Notes: generated by a model not told the origin, from the letters alone. A stretch of DNA of 64,000 nucleotides from Epiperipatus broadwayi (GCA_028023455.1 JAQFVV010012404.1:14054000-14117999), one strand, 5' to 3'; counted from the first letter of the stretch, positions 39,701 through 52,854 are shown. Made by a program: numbers and translations.

Positions 39701-40885
39701 ATCTATAATAGACAATAGTAATTTAAATTTTTTAATACTATTTATAGTCCAAAATACTACTTTTCTCCATCTCATGGTTTTATGTACTAATCCAGCGTCT
39801 GTTATTTTTCTAGCATAAAGTTTCTGATATATTTCTACGATACGTGATGTTTCCATGATTATTCGTACATAAATTGAGTTTCGATATTGAGAAGACCAAT
39901 AAGGAATTATTAAGTTTCTACTGCATACTTATCATTTTTAAAATTATAAAATTATATACAATAACACTCTTATGATTTTAACACTGATTTTAAGAGCGTT
40001 TATAAATTTACTTAGCTATTTTCTCAATAGCACGATTATCTTTTAAAATTTATTGTAGAGAGCCCCCCTCAACAATTGAATCCAGCTTTTATACTAGCAG
40101 AAACTCCTTATCTGATTGGTACATTTAAACAATCAAACTTTCTAGCTTATTTACATATTTACTAACACACTATTAAAAATAAAATAATGACTTATTTAAT
40201 ATTTAATATTATTACATTTTTAAGACAATATTTTTAAAAATCAGATTTAATATTCTACATTAATATCTTTTATTTTATCTCGTGATAACTCACGTATTAT
40301 TTATAAATTTAACAACATAATTTTAAAATAGTTTTTGCAACTTTATGAGAAAGCTTCCAAGCATGTGTGTGTATATCTCTAATTAACATCTGTCTTTACA
40401 ATACAAGAAACGCTTCCCATAATCTAAAAATAACTTAACAATTGCTTTTTTTAAAGTAAATATTTATTTTTCAAAATAAATAAGATATTATATCAGATTT
40501 TAAAATAATTATTTGATATGATTAAAATCAAATATTAATCTCAATTTGAGTACTTATAATTTAAAATATTTCTATTCAATTTTAACATATATTTTAAACT
40601 AAATAAATATCTTTGTCTAATTTTAACTTGTCTTTTAAATACTTTAGCTTTAAACATTTGTCATTAAATTTATTAATGCAGTATTACATCATAATCATCA
40701 TCATTTTTAAATATCTTCTCAATATCAACACAATTCACATATCAAATACTCATAGATTGCTTTAATTAAACTTATGGTAACATTACCACAAGCAAAGTCA
40801 ACATCACACATTTAAAATACTTCTTAAATTTAAAATTTTCTACTAGATTAGCACAAAACTTAAATGGTGACCCATATAAAAGGGC

Positions 40886-40915
<30 letters not shown>
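36745..40915. repeat. Long AT-rich non-coding repeat, copy 2 (about 4.2 kb)
   Basis: This is the second copy of the repeat at 24480-29540, about 0.9 kb shorter. It starts after (TA)n with TTGTACCCTT and ends AAAAGGGCACAA before (TA)n, so the two ends are inverted relatives. No protein motif was found. The 73-codon frame at 37991 looks fortuitous. Confidence 0.6.
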
Positions 40916-40922
<7 letters not shown>

Positions 40923-40939
40923 AAGATCAATATCTGTAT

Positions 40940-41001
40940 ATGTGGCATTTGAATAATAAACTATATATATATATATTTGAATATGTATTTACTTAAAAGA
41001 A
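40940..41001 (+). repeat. Right copy of the perfect 62-bp direct repeat
   Basis: Identical to 36661-36722, 4,279 bases away. Sequence before and after the 62 bases differs between the copies. Confidence 0.95.
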
Positions 41002-41429
41002 AAGAAGGTAATATTATTGTTATCCAGAAATGCTTATGCCTCATCAAGAGCTGTGTAATATAAATTGTTTGAGAGGATGGATGTAAAGACAACTTGTATG
41101 TTTCTGCTGGAATTAAACTGTTATTGTTATGCTAGACCTGTTTTGCTTTATTCACATTTTATTTATACATTTCATAAAATTAACTAAGTAGTGCAGTATT
41201 ACCAGTGAGTTTTATGAAAACCCAATATGATCCAGTACTAATTAGGATCTATTCAAAGGATATACATTTAAACTTATGTTACTAGTGATGGAATTTTGAG
41301 TCTTCTTATAGTAATATTACCAGTCAAAACTAATAAATATTTTAATCACCTTAAGTAGCATAGTTTATATCTATATAATAAGCTGGCAATATTACTGTGT
41401 GGAGTTAACATTATCAGCAATAGAATTTA

Positions 41430-41985
41430 AGCTGATAATGCCTCTCAGAATGCTCATCATAGTTGATAATAATGAAAGCTCAAATTGAAATAGTATTTCA
41501 TCACAGAGATAAATTATTGCAAGTAAATTAGATATACATAAGCTGTTATTTTATCTAATTTATTGTGTGGAAGTGAAATTTAGATATTCTGCGAGTGCAA
41601 TATTTCATTTAAAGAAGCTTAGTGCAATTTTAAAAATGCAACAGCAAAATCAGAATACCAATCAATATGTTCTTCAATTTGTGATGCTATAGATTCCACT
41701 ATTGTAAATTCACCCCTTCACTGGATCAGACATGCAATTTGAATGAACAATATAAAACTTCCTAATTATGGTAAATCTGGCAGACAATAGAATACATTGG
41801 AGAGCTATGATGTTGAAGATTTAGAAAGAAAAGTTTTCTGTTAAAAAAATTAAAAGACAATATTGTAAAATGTTAAATAAACAGAAATATGAACCAGCAT
41901 GTTTTATTGGATATATTTCTAGTTCACAGATTGGTCTGTATAACAAAATTCATTTCTATAAATAGTTCCTTTTTTCTCTCTTCAT
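41430..41985 (+). pseudogene. Relic of a LINE C-terminus, second copy
   Basis: It follows the same nucleotide order as 14.33-15.06 kb: AAATAGTATTTCATCACAGAGA, AAGCTGTTATTTTATCTAA, ATCAATATGTTCTTCAA, CACTGGATCAGACATGCA (WIRHA), AATACATTGGAGAG, AAAAGACAATATTGTAAAA and GATTGGTCTGTATAAC (the zinc-finger end). Heavily broken by stops and frameshifts. Confidence 0.55.
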
Positions 41986-44179
41986 TTTTATTTTTTTTCT
42001 TTGGGTCTTAGAATGGCCATACTCATTTGTTGAGTGGCTATGTATTTATTTAAAAGGTTTCCAAAAATGTCTAATTAAAAGTACAGTCATAAGATCAAAA
42101 AGTTTTTAGGTGAGGAAAGGGGCTCTTATTAAACAACTGCTGATTTAAATTACAATATATAACACTAAAACATCTTTGGAGTGGTGGTAGTAGATTATTA
42201 GACTGCCATATCTATGAATAATCTGGTTTTAATCAATGTGGGCCTTAGAATTTTTTATTAAGGGAGTTCAAAAAAATTTTGGGTAGGATTTATCTTATAG
42301 AAAGTTATCGTGATTTATATTGCATTATTGTATAAAGATGTAAACCATGTTTATTCTTAGTGTGAGAGTTTTCAGATACATACTAAATAAATAAAAAAAA
42401 ATGCGGAAAGATTAGAAAATTAATAATTGCATTGCTGCTATATTTAATTTTATTCAAATAATTTATTCGTTAATTGCTATATAATTGAACTATATATATA
42501 TTCACAAAAATGTTTTTCATCTATGAATACGTTTATCGTTTACTAAACATGCAAATTGTTTTAAAATCTTTATTTATTTTTTAAATTAACATTTCTAGCT
42601 GGAGAGATAACTAATAATTCCTGGATTTTCATTAGTAACGAAATCAATTACAAGTTATTTACAAGGAAGCAACGAATGAATAAACCTAATACCAATCATT
42701 TTTCTAATGTTTACCGTTAGTTTTAAAACTTTAACTAATTAAAAAATATTGATTTTTTTTTTTTATTTTACTACAAAATCATTATTACTATAATCTTGGA
42801 ACTTATTATATACGTGGATTAAGGTTTTTAAAATTTGATATAATGGTACATACATTTTTAATTTTATTTACTATTATTTTTATTTAAATTTTATATTTTT
42901 GTTTTTCTATTTTTTGCTTACACATTTAACTCTCATACATTTTTATGACCAATCTTCATTTTTTTAGTAGTATATGCATTATATTTTAAAGAATTGGAAT
43001 ATAGATATTTGAAATTTAAAATATTGTTTCAAAACCATCTGAAGATGATTTTAAAATAAAATATTTATAGGTCACTAAGTAAGAAAGGAGAAATTATTGA
43101 ATTACAGTAATGTTGTTTTGTTGTTGTTTTTTTTAAAAATAAACATCACCATGTAGTTGCGTTTAGATGATCAAATCTTTATTTTAATAACAAAAAAAAT
43201 TATTTTAACAATATTGAAATATAAAATTATTCATTAACGTTTAAATAAAAAAAAAGTTTTTTTCTTTCTCTTTGTTAATTTTTTATTTATTTTTTTATAA
43301 AACTCCTAAAAATTTATGATGGAGTTCAATTATTTTTTAGCTGAAGAAATGAAACTCATAAAATCAATGAAAAAGTTGTTTTAGTAACTAAATAAGTTTT
43401 CACATAAAATCTCTCATAAAACAACGACTCTATGCTTTTTTTTTTCAAATTTTTTTTTTAAAAAAATACTTTTAATAATATATTTTTAAAATATATATAT
43501 ATTTTCAAATCCAACCCAATATTGAAATAGTTTTCATTGCTAAAATCACATCTCAGATCACAGAGATTGCCATATATATATATACACCTAGCATTTTAAG
43601 ATGATTTATTAGATAAATATAATATTCTCAAGCCGAAACATATATAGACATTTTGTCTGGAACACTTTGGCCAGAAAGCATGAATTTTAAATCATTTATA
43701 TGACTTTTAAAGCTATTTTTTAAATTGATTTATATTATTAATTGACATGTGTAATATTTTCCTCAATTTAAACATTGTCAATCTTAATTCAAAGAATTAG
43801 ACATATAAGACATTTTCAGTGTTTAATAATATGTAACACTTTGAGATTCTCATATAACTGACTTATTAAATAAATGAAATATTCTCAGACCAAAGTTTAA
43901 AACAATCATGTTTTAGAGAAAAGATCAGAAAATATACATGTGCCTATGTAATAATCTTTTTCTTTATATTAAAGCACAATTCTAGATAAAATCAGTCACA
44001 TATTGTAATTCACAGAATAAACCACTAGAAGAATAAAGATATAAAAAAATAATTTCAGAAATTAATCATATTTTTTATTATTATTTAATAATCTTAAATA
44101 ACAAATAAAAGAAAAAAAAATTAAAAAAGGATAATGCGACAAATCCAAAGATAATATATGTTGATCTATTCTATCCATG

Positions 44180-44180
<1 letters not shown>
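41986..44180. other. AT-rich stretch; one weak tRNA-like patch
   Basis: At 42178-42246 a TGGTAGTAGATTATTAGACT string precedes CTGGTTTTAATC with tRNA-like spacing. It is too degenerate to call. Nothing else is recognised. Confidence 0.4.

Positions 44181-44181
<1 letters not shown>

Positions 44182-44258
<77 letters not shown>
44182..44258 (+). repeat. (TA)n microsatellite, 77 bp
   Basis: Perfect TA array. Confidence 0.97.
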
Positions 44259-44262
<4 letters not shown>

Positions 44263-44432
44263 GTAATTATTACTCTCTTCTGATTCTTCTTTATTAATTA
44301 GCATTTAATCTAGAAGAATTATACTCTTACAGTAATCAAATTCTATAAAAATTATTTGACATTAGAGAAAAAAAGAAAACCAAATTAACCTGAATCTCTC
44401 CCCTTCTTTTTATACAAAATGAAGACATCCCC

Positions 44433-44890
44433 ATATATTGGACTATTTCCATCATCTAGTATTGACTATTAAATGTCTTTAGAAATATTGAACTTTATTT
44501 AAAATTTCAAAGTACATTTAACTGTTAGTAATAGTTCACAGGTTAGTATATACACAACATTTCAAGAGGTATTAGTCTCCTTTATTTTTCAGGTATTGCT
44601 GACCCAACCAATAATAGTATTACCAGGATGACTCAGTTGGTTAGAGTGTTATCTTAAAAATTTCATATTTAATAATCTAAGAGTTCAGGTTTGGTTTCTA
44701 TGCTAGTACTGTCACTGGTCAGGTCAGAAATCTCTGAAGAAAAAAGAAAAGTAATATCTCTCAATTGTGTGTTTACTAGTCTGTGTGTTATTACAAACAG
44801 TCAAATGTACTTTGAAAATTTAAATAAAGTTCAATTTTTCTAAAGACATTCCATGCTCAACACTAGATGATGGGAATAGTCCAACATATA
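44433..44890. mobile_element. Fold-back element with tRNA-like core, copy 2
   Basis: Arms at about 44433-44625 and 44705-44890 are inverted (TATTGGACTATTTCCATCAT against ATGATGGGAATAGTCCAACA, then GAACTTTATTTAAAATTTC against its complement). The element is homologous along its length to 21566-22050, and the core is again tRNA-like. Confidence 0.82.
44630..44700 (+). repeat. tRNA-like core of the fold-back element
   Basis: ACTCAGTTGGTTAGAGTG (44631-44648) is a near-perfect tRNA D-arm and A-box string. GGTTTGGTTTC (44688-44698) is a degenerate B box. The anticodon region is not foldable with confidence. Confidence 0.6.
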
Positions 44891-45945
44891 AATATAACTA
44901 AAATACCATCATCCCAAACTTTCAGGAAAATACTAAGTAAAAAATTGTTTCAACAAAACTACTAAAAAAAATATTCCATAGTTTTAATTATTCATTTTCC
45001 TATAAAATATAGTCTATAATAATGTATTTACTATGTTTTTATTCCTTTTTTTGTAGTTGCTTAGTTAAGTATCTCTTCTTGTAAACATGCAGGTGGTAAT
45101 TTAGTCAACATTTTAGCTTTAATTTTTGCTTTTTCTTTTTTCCCCCTTTGTCATAGTTTTCTCAGTAATTATTTTCATCTATTTATTTTTTTTCTCTTTT
45201 TATGGCTCAAAGTTTTCAATTTATTAATTAATTTCATTTTTTTAGCTCCAAGTTTTCAATTTAACAATTATTGCAGGTTAGCAAAAGTTGAACCAACCAT
45301 GATTTGGGATGAATTAATACATAAAGCTATTTAAAAATTTTTCTCATTTTCCTTCTACATTCATTTTAGTGATATTTGTACATTGTTGTCTTAACAATGT
45401 TCAGCTTTCAGTAACAGTTTAGCACATGGTTTTTGTATGTTCTACAATATTATACTAATTTCAAAACATCATTTTTTAACTAAGAATGAGATCAATTTAA
45501 CACCAGATTTACAAGATGAGTTTCTGATTGTTAAACTCACTACTATTGAAATCTAATTTCAACACATTTTTTTAAAAGAAACAACACTGATATCATTAAT
45601 TCATCCAATCACATGAGTACCTCAGAAATTACTGTATTAAAAAAGATTATTTTTTTCTTAAAGAATAATTTATTTATACATTGATTCTTAAATAAACTTT
45701 TATGTTGCATTTAATTTCATCAGAGATAAAGATTTTAATCCCTTGAGTTTTTTTTTCCAAAAATAAAATATATATATAAAAATTGAAATTACAAACAAAA
45801 ATATCATTTTCTCTTTTCTTTTATAGCTACACCCAATAAAATTAAATAGACTGCAATTTTTTGCTGCTGTTTTTAAGTTAAAAAATAGCATATTTCATTA
45901 TAAGAAAATAACTACAGAAACAAAACCAACTGTACATAGTTATCA
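44891..45945. other. AT-rich stretch, nothing recognised
   Basis: Two similar short phrases (AGTTTTCAATTTATTAATT at 45212 and AGTTTTCAATTTAACAATT at 45252) form a small local duplication. No gene is seen. Confidence 0.45.
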
Positions 45946-45949
45946 CTTT

Positions 45950-46510
45950 ATTTAATACATTGTATGGATGGTAAACTTGGCCATCCCATTGGCACAATAT
46001 AAAGACATTAGAAAGGTTTCATTTAAAGCTCTTTTATAAAATTTTAAAAATATAATAAAAGATCATAAAATCAATCAATATGTTTTTTAATTTTCAGCAT
46101 GTAATACTATTAGTTCCATTATTATAAAATCTATTTTCATTGGATGAGACAAGTAAAAAAAACAATGGAATATTTTCTAAAAGGGTATTTTATGGTGAAC
46201 TTGAACATGAGTTTTATATGACAGATATATCCTGACCACTTTATAAGGATTATCTTAAAAACATTTTTAAAAAGTGGAATGTCAATTGTTTTTATTGGGA
46301 AAGTATGACAGAGAATCAAATACATTGGAGAAATATGTTTAAATATAGTGTTATAATATTATAGAATGAAAAGTTTTTTATTGAACAAATTAAAAGACAT
46401 TATAAAATAAGTTATAAACAGAAAACTGGATCAGCATGTTTTATATGTAAATGTATTTGGAATTCACAGATTGGGTTTTATAGTCAATGCAAAACTTATT
46501 TTTGAAGTAG
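45950..46510 (+). pseudogene. Relic of a LINE C-terminus, third copy
   Basis: It shows the same order as the copies at 14.3 and 41.4 kb: CCCATTGGCACAATATAAAGAC, ATCAATATGTTTTTTAA, TTTCATTGGATGAGACA (HWMRQ), AATACATTGGAGAAA, AAAAGACATTATAAAA, ATCAGCATGTTTTATATG and ACAGATTGGGTTTTATAG. Heavily degraded. Confidence 0.5.
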
Positions 46511-48185
46511 ATTTTTTTTCAATGGCTATGCTCTTTTTCTGAATAGCTGTTTTTATTATTATTATTGTTGTTGTTGTTATGATGATGATGATGGTGTTTC
46601 AAATTTTGGTAAATAATTATTTCATGTACATAAACTTTTAATAAATATAATCTAAATAATTTTCATTTTAACATATAGACTTTGATGCAGCTAATATAAT
46701 AAGAAATAATTCTGCCCCTCCCCCATACTTAAATGGGGGAAAAATTGATCCAGGTGATAAACATACCTCATCTTGATCACTTTTTCTTCATTTTTTCAAT
46801 CTCATTTTAAGATGAAGAATAAGCTATTAGTAATATTTTTCTTCTGGAAAAATCTCAAAAGCCAAGCATTTTTAAAGTTGTTTATTATTTTAGTTATTTT
46901 AGCACTTAAATATGTGTATTCAGATAAAATATTGATTGTTCTTATATTATTATTATTATTCTCTTCGGTTGGTGTAGCTAGAAACTGAATAAAATAGAAT
47001 GATCAGTGATTTTTGAATATTGATTAATGCTCATGTTATTTGTGTTTATAATTTAAATGTCATTTATATATTGCTCATATTATTTACTTCTATGCTAATT
47101 CTTTGATTATTTGCTCATCTTCATTTATTGTTTTTATATTCATTCATTTATTGATAATAGCTACCTCATTCTATACAGTTACAAACAGTGCCCAATTTGA
47201 ATCCTGAATATCATCCCTGCTATATCGCCCCATCTGAACAATTACAATTCACATAGCCATATGTGGTGCCATTTTATATGCAACAGAATATATATGAATG
47301 ATAATAATGAAGAGCTTTTAGCAATATTCACCCATCTAGTCTCCATATTTAGATAACTACTTACATACGGCTGAAGCTTATCATAATAATAGTTAAGTAA
47401 TGATCAGGTGTTGGTTCCAATGATAAAGCTGATGATCATTCAAAGTATAAGCAACAATTTTTAATTCCAGTAAGATCAAAATAAAAGATGAATATAAATT
47501 AGCTATACAACTATGTTATTATAAATGAAGATGATATATATATATATTTATATACCATATGATATTTACTGTGCACTTTGTAATATTTATTATAACATTA
47601 GTTAGATAATGCTTTAAACAAGGAACCAGCTACTAACCATTCCTAAGAAGAATAACGATCTTTTTTTTATTATTATTAAATAAAGTAGATATTGTGTTTT
47701 TAAAAATCTTTAATTATTTCTTCTCTTCTACATTAATTTCCAAAGCTATCCCAGTAAAACAGAATCCTCTCATATATTATAATATATTGAATATAGATTA
47801 ATAAATCATCAATCAAATCAATAAAAAATGTAGGAATAAAAAGATAAATAAAAATTCATAAAATATAATTATATAAATAAGAATATATTGATAATTTAAA
47901 TTAATCAAATTTTATTCTAAAGAAGTTTGATGTAAAATCCGTTTGTCACAGGGTTTATAATATCCTCCCTCACTATTATTGTTTTTTTTTTGTGTGTTTA
48001 GGAATTAAAGCAGAATACTTTTTTTAAAATACAAAAAAAAAAACATTTCATTTCGAATGTAGTGCATACACCTATTTTTTTCGTTTACATGTATATTAGA
48101 CTACAATTTTAAAAAATATTAAATTAATAGTTGATAAAAGGCTTTTTAAAATGCATTACTAATTTTATCAGTGTGCATATATATA
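46511..48185. other. AT-rich stretch, nothing recognised
   Basis: A short compound repeat (TTATT, GTT and GAT units) lies at 46550-46595. I see no gene or long repeat. Confidence 0.5.
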
Positions 48186-48341
48186 TAAATGAAAAAGAAA
48201 AACAAGTTTTATATATGTAAAACCTGCTATCGCTTGTATTAATGATCAATAGATGGAGCTTTACCAAGACCTCCACAACAAGCATATTCTGTTTACATAA
48301 ACGTCAGAGTCAATATTCACTGTCTCTTTCATTTTGCTCCA

Positions 48342-48389
48342 CCCTCAGATCAGCTGATTTCAAGCTAATTTGCTCTCATCAGTGAAGGG
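48342..48389 (-). ncRNA. Hammerhead ribozyme, family B copy 1
   Basis: On the minus strand, stem I CCCTTCA/TGAGGG has six pairs including one G-U. The core box is CTGATGA (48376-48382). Stem II is GAGC/GCTT around AAATTA, the second box is GAAA, and stem III is ATC/GAT with loop AGCT. The cleavage base is C (ATC triplet, base at 48348). Core residues are complete. The AAAT-containing stem II loop resembles that of known type I hammerheads. Confidence 0.88.
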
Positions 48390-48757
48390 ATAGGAGTTAG
48401 AAACTAGACCTAAACACTAACTCCAAGCGTTTGTGCAAAACGTTTCTATCAGTTTGCAAGCATGAATTTTTTAGACACGTTAATGTCTTCAAACTCAGCC
48501 TATCAAACCAGATAGCTATATGGATCTGATATCAGTTCAGTTTCTCCACATAGTCAAAGTTTCTGCAATCTACATCATTGCAAGAAAACTTTAAAGGTAC
48601 ATTTATGAAAAAGAAAAACAAGTTTTATATACATAAAACCTGCTATCACTTGTATTAATGATCAATAGATGGAGCTTTACTAAGACCTCCAAAACAAGTG
48701 TATTTTGTTTACATAAATGTCATAGTCAATATTCACTGTCTCTTTCATTTTGCTCCA

Positions 48758-48805
48758 TCCTCAGATCAGCTGATTTCAAGCTGATTTGCTCTCATCAGTG
48801 AAGGG
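48758..48805 (-). ncRNA. Hammerhead ribozyme, family B copy 2
   Basis: It has the same architecture, with stem II loop AAATCA. The stem I outer pair is lost (TGAGGA instead of TGAGGG), but the five core-proximal pairs remain. Core boxes CTGATGA and GAAA are intact. Confidence 0.86.
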
Positions 48806-49172
48806 TTGGTGTTAGAAACTAGACCTAAACACTAACTCCAAGCATTTGTGCAAAACGTTTCTATCAGTTTGCAAGCATGAAGTTTTTAGACATGTTAATG
48901 TCTTCAAACTCAGCCTATCAAACCAGATAGCTATATGAGTCTGATATCAGTTCAGTTTCTTCACATAGTCAAAGCTTCTGCAATCTATATCATTGCAAGA
49001 AAACTTTAAAGGTACATTTATAAAAAAGAAAAACAAGTTTTATATATGTAAAACCTGCTATTGCTTGTATTAATAACCAATAGATGAAGATTTACCAAAA
49101 CCTCCAAAACAAGTGTATACTGTTGACCTAAACATCAGAGTCAATATTCACTGTCTCTTTCATTTTGCTCTA

Positions 49173-49220
49173 CCCTCAGATCATCTGATTTCAAGCTGAT
49201 TTGCTCTCATCAGTGAAGGG
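49173..49220 (-). ncRNA. Hammerhead ribozyme, family B copy 3
   Basis: Core boxes are intact. The stem III loop changed from AGCT to AGAT while the three stem pairs ATC/GAT are preserved, as expected if the helix matters and the loop does not. Stem I keeps all six pairs. Confidence 0.87.
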
Positions 49221-49280
49221 ATAGGAGTTAGAAACTAGACCTAAAAACTAACTCCCAGTGTTTATGCAAAACATTTCTAT

Positions 49281-49328
49281 CCCTTCACTGATGAGAGCAA
49301 ATCAGCTTGAAATCAGCTGATCTGAGGG
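49281..49328 (+). ncRNA. Hammerhead ribozyme, family B inverted copy
   Basis: On the plus strand: CCCTTCA, CTGATGA (49288-49294), stem II 49295-49308, GAAA 49309-49312, stem III 49312-49321, cleavage base C at 49322, TGAGGG 49323-49328. All parts are intact. Confidence 0.88.
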
Positions 49329-49597
49329 TGGAGCAAAATAAAAGAGACAGTGAATATTGACTCTGATGTTTATGTAAGCAGAATACGCTTGTTTTGGAGG
49401 TCTTGGTAAAGCTCCATCTATTGATCATTAATACAAGCAATAGCAGGTTTTACATATATAAAACTTGTTTTTCTTTTTCATAAATGTACCTTTAAAGTTT
49501 TCTTGCAATGATATAGATTGCAGAAACTTTGACTATGTGGAGAAACTGAACTGATATCAGACCCATATAGCTATCTGGTTTGATAGGCTGAGTTTGA

Positions 49598-49601
<4 letters not shown>

Positions 49602-49632
<31 letters not shown>

Positions 49633-49639
49633 TTGTACA

Positions 49640-49670
<31 letters not shown>

Positions 49671-49671
49671 G
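49602..49671 (+). repeat. (TA)n tracts separated by a short palindrome
   Basis: Two TA runs flank GTACATGTAC at about 49636-49645. They lie exactly between the family B array and the RTE-like LINE. Confidence 0.9.
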
Positions 49672-52600
49672 GCTGCAGAAAGGAGTTTGCTATTAACTGA
49701 AAGGAGACCCTTTGATTCCTCTTGGAGGCCTTAAAGGAACCGAGCAGGACAAATTCCTAAGGTCCACTCCATACATTCTTGTCGTTGCAGCTGTTATTAC
49801 TATGTGATTATTCATATAGTGTGCGAACATGGATGGGCTGCTGACCAACATCCATTAGCCAATGTGGTGAGTTTTTTGGATTTTTACCTCCAAGTTTAAG
49901 AATATTTTTTCCAATATATACAATTATGACAGACAAACATAAATCATGGATCTTATTCCCAGGAGGCTGTAAAGTCACCAACCAAGGCAGCGGTTGGTGG
50001 CCAAAGGTGGAGGGTACTAAGAATCCCCTGATTGCAGACTCAGGCTGCCATTTGATGATGGCTTTTTATTTAGGTACTTACAACTGCACATCACTTTCAA
50101 GTGAAGAAAGATTGCAAGAGTTAGAAGAAGAACTGTCTTATATTAAATGGGACATTATTGGACTTTGTGAAGTTAGAAGAAAAGATGAAGAAACAACTGA
50201 TTTAAAAAGTGGACATATACTCTACTATAAGGGCACAAATATTGGAAATACAAGTGGAGTAGGATTCATTATAATAAAAAATGGAAGAATAACATTGTGG
50301 AGATTGATGGTGACAGAGTGGCAAGATTAGTCTTACAACTTAATAGCAGATACCAAATGCAGATAATTCAGCTTTATGCCTCAACAAGTTCTCAAAGTAA
50401 TGAAGTAATAGAAGATTTTTATATGAATGTACAAAAGGCTTTTGATCAGAGTAAACAACATTTTAAAATTGTTATGGGAGACTTTAATGCTAGAATTGGT
50501 AAACAAATGAAAAATGAAAATGCTATAGGTAATTTTGGTTATGGTAATAGAAAATGAGAAAGGACATAACTTGTGGAGTTTGCAGAAAAAGAAAAAACTT
50601 TATATTATGATTTCTTTTTTTGAGAAAAATGTTAAAAGGAAATTGACATGGAAGCATCCAAATGAAGGTACAGCAGAATTGGATTATATTTTGACTAACA
50701 GAAAATACATATTTTAAGATTGTAATGTTCTTAATAAATTTAACACAGGAAGTGATCATCGATTAATAAGATGTAAGATACATGTTAATGCAAAACTAGA
50801 GAGACAAAAATTATTAAGAAAAACAATATTTACAGTTGATATTTCTAATATTCAGAAACATTCTAATGAATTTAAATTAGAACTTACAAATCGGTTTCAA
50901 GTATTAGTAGATTTTAAACATGATTCAGATATGAATGACATTAATAGGAAAATAACTGATACACTTTTAAAAACTGCAACAAAGATAGCTGATAGAAAAA
51001 AGCAACAATTGCCAATAAAATCTCTACTGAGACTAGAGAATTTATGAAGAAAAGAAGGAATATGAGGATATATAACAATGATGCATTAAAAAAGATTGAA
51101 TATCTCGAATCTTGTAAAATGGTGCGGAAAAGAGTTGAAAATGATATATAAGAATGTATAACTGTAAACTAGCAAGGAAAGCTGTAGAAGAGAATAAAAG
51201 TCTAAAGAGTGTAAAACAACATTTTGGTATTGGTAGAAAATTTATATCTGCGATAAGAAAAAAGATGGCATTATTACTAAAAAGAGAGATGACATCATGA
51301 AATGTGTAGAAAACCTATCAAGAATTATATAGTAATAAAGAACAAGTGCTTCCTATACCTATTATATCTTCCAAATTGCCCAGAATTTTGAATGAGGAAG
51401 TGAGACATGCAATTAAATTTATGAAGAAAGGGAAGGCTCCAGGTAATGATGGAATTATAATTGATATATTAAAAGAAGCAGGTGAAGAAATATATACCAA
51501 ATGTCTAAATGATAAAGATTACCAGATGATTGGAAGAATGCAATATTAATATTAATATTTAAAAAAAGATGATAAAGAAGATATTAGAAATTACAGACCT
51601 ATCAATCTTTTATCAGTTTTATACAAAATTTTTACTAAGATAATTACAACTCGTCTACAGAAAACACTGGATTTCCACCAACCAAAAGAACAAGCTGGAT
51701 TTAAAAGTGGTTTTAGTACAGTAGATCATATCCAGGTATTGAGAGAAGTTATAGAAAGGACAAATGAATATGAGTTGCCATTATGCTTAGGATTTGTAGA
51801 TTATGAAAAGGCATTTGATTCTGTAAACATTTCTTCAGTGATTAAAGCATTGGATCATCAAAATGTAGATCCAGGATATTGTCATATTTTAAAGAATATT
51901 TATAAAAATGCAACAGCAACAATAATGATAGCAGGAAAATCAACATTGAAAAGGGTGTAAGATAGGGTGATTCCATATCTCCAAAACTTTTTACAGCAGT
52001 GCTGCAAGAAGTATTTTGTGGATTAAAATGGGAAGCTAAAGGAGTGAAAGTAAATGGAGATTATTTAAGTCATTTAGATTTTGCAGATGACGTAGTTGTT
52101 TTTGCCAATAATGCTTTAGAGTTATAGGAAATGTTGCAGGCATTATCAGATGAAAGTAGGAAAGTAGGACTAAAGATAAATGTTAAAAAGACTAAAGTAA
52201 TGTTTAATATATTTTCTCAAAATATGAAAATAGAGATTGATTATGATGAGTTAGAAGAAGTTAATAGTTACAAATACCTTCTTGGTCAGATTATTAATAT
52301 AGATGGAAACATAATGGATAAAATTAATCATAGAATTAAACTTTGTTGGAGTACTTTTGGTAGAAATAACTTTATACTAAAAGGAAATATGCCTGTGTTT
52401 GAAAAGGAACGTTTTTAATAAATGTGTTTTGCCAGTTCTTACTTATGGATCTGAGACTTGGACACTTAATAGAAGACCAATACAGAGATTTCAGACCACT
52501 CAAAGAAGTATGGAGAGATGCATGTTGGGAGTAACAGGAAGAGATCGAAAATGCAATGTATGGGTAAGAGAACAAATAGGTGTTACAGACCTCATTGAAA

Positions 52601-52854
52601 AAATTAAAAGACTGAAGTGGAGGTGGACTGGATATATTGCTAAAAGAGATGATAATAGATGGGCAATTGAAATTTTAAACAGGAGTCCAAGAAATTGTAA
52701 AAGACTCAGAAGGAGACCACATGTGAGATGGATGGATGAAATAAGAAAGTGTAGGGTGATGTGGAGAAGAGAAGCTAAAGATAGAAAAAGATGGATTGAA
52801 CTTGGAGAGACCTTCATTATGCAGTGGATTGATAATGGTTGATGGAATGACCAT

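Larger units (their letters stand above)
48188..49601 (-). mobile_element. Family B retrozyme-like array: 415-bp units with hammerheads
   Basis: Units run 48188-48603, 48604-49019 and 49020-49278 (partial) in direct orientation. A fourth, inverted copy covers 49279-49601, so the array folds back on itself around 49250. Ribozyme-to-ribozyme spacing is 416 and 415 bases. Units are over 90 % alike by eye, which is far less decayed than other repeats here. Animal retrozymes are non-coding tandem elements of a few hundred bases with a hammerhead per unit, copied through circular RNA. This array fits that description. The right end abuts (TA)n. Confidence 0.82.

Noticed and set aside
44062-44304. 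Frame with Tyr-Ile repeats
   Set aside because: It is translation of a (TA)n array. The flanking residues carry no motif.
48188-49601. Reading the array as an LTR pair or a Penelope-type terminal repeat
   Set aside because: There is no RT or GIY-YIG sequence between the units and the units abut directly. Hammerhead spacing fits retrozyme units better.
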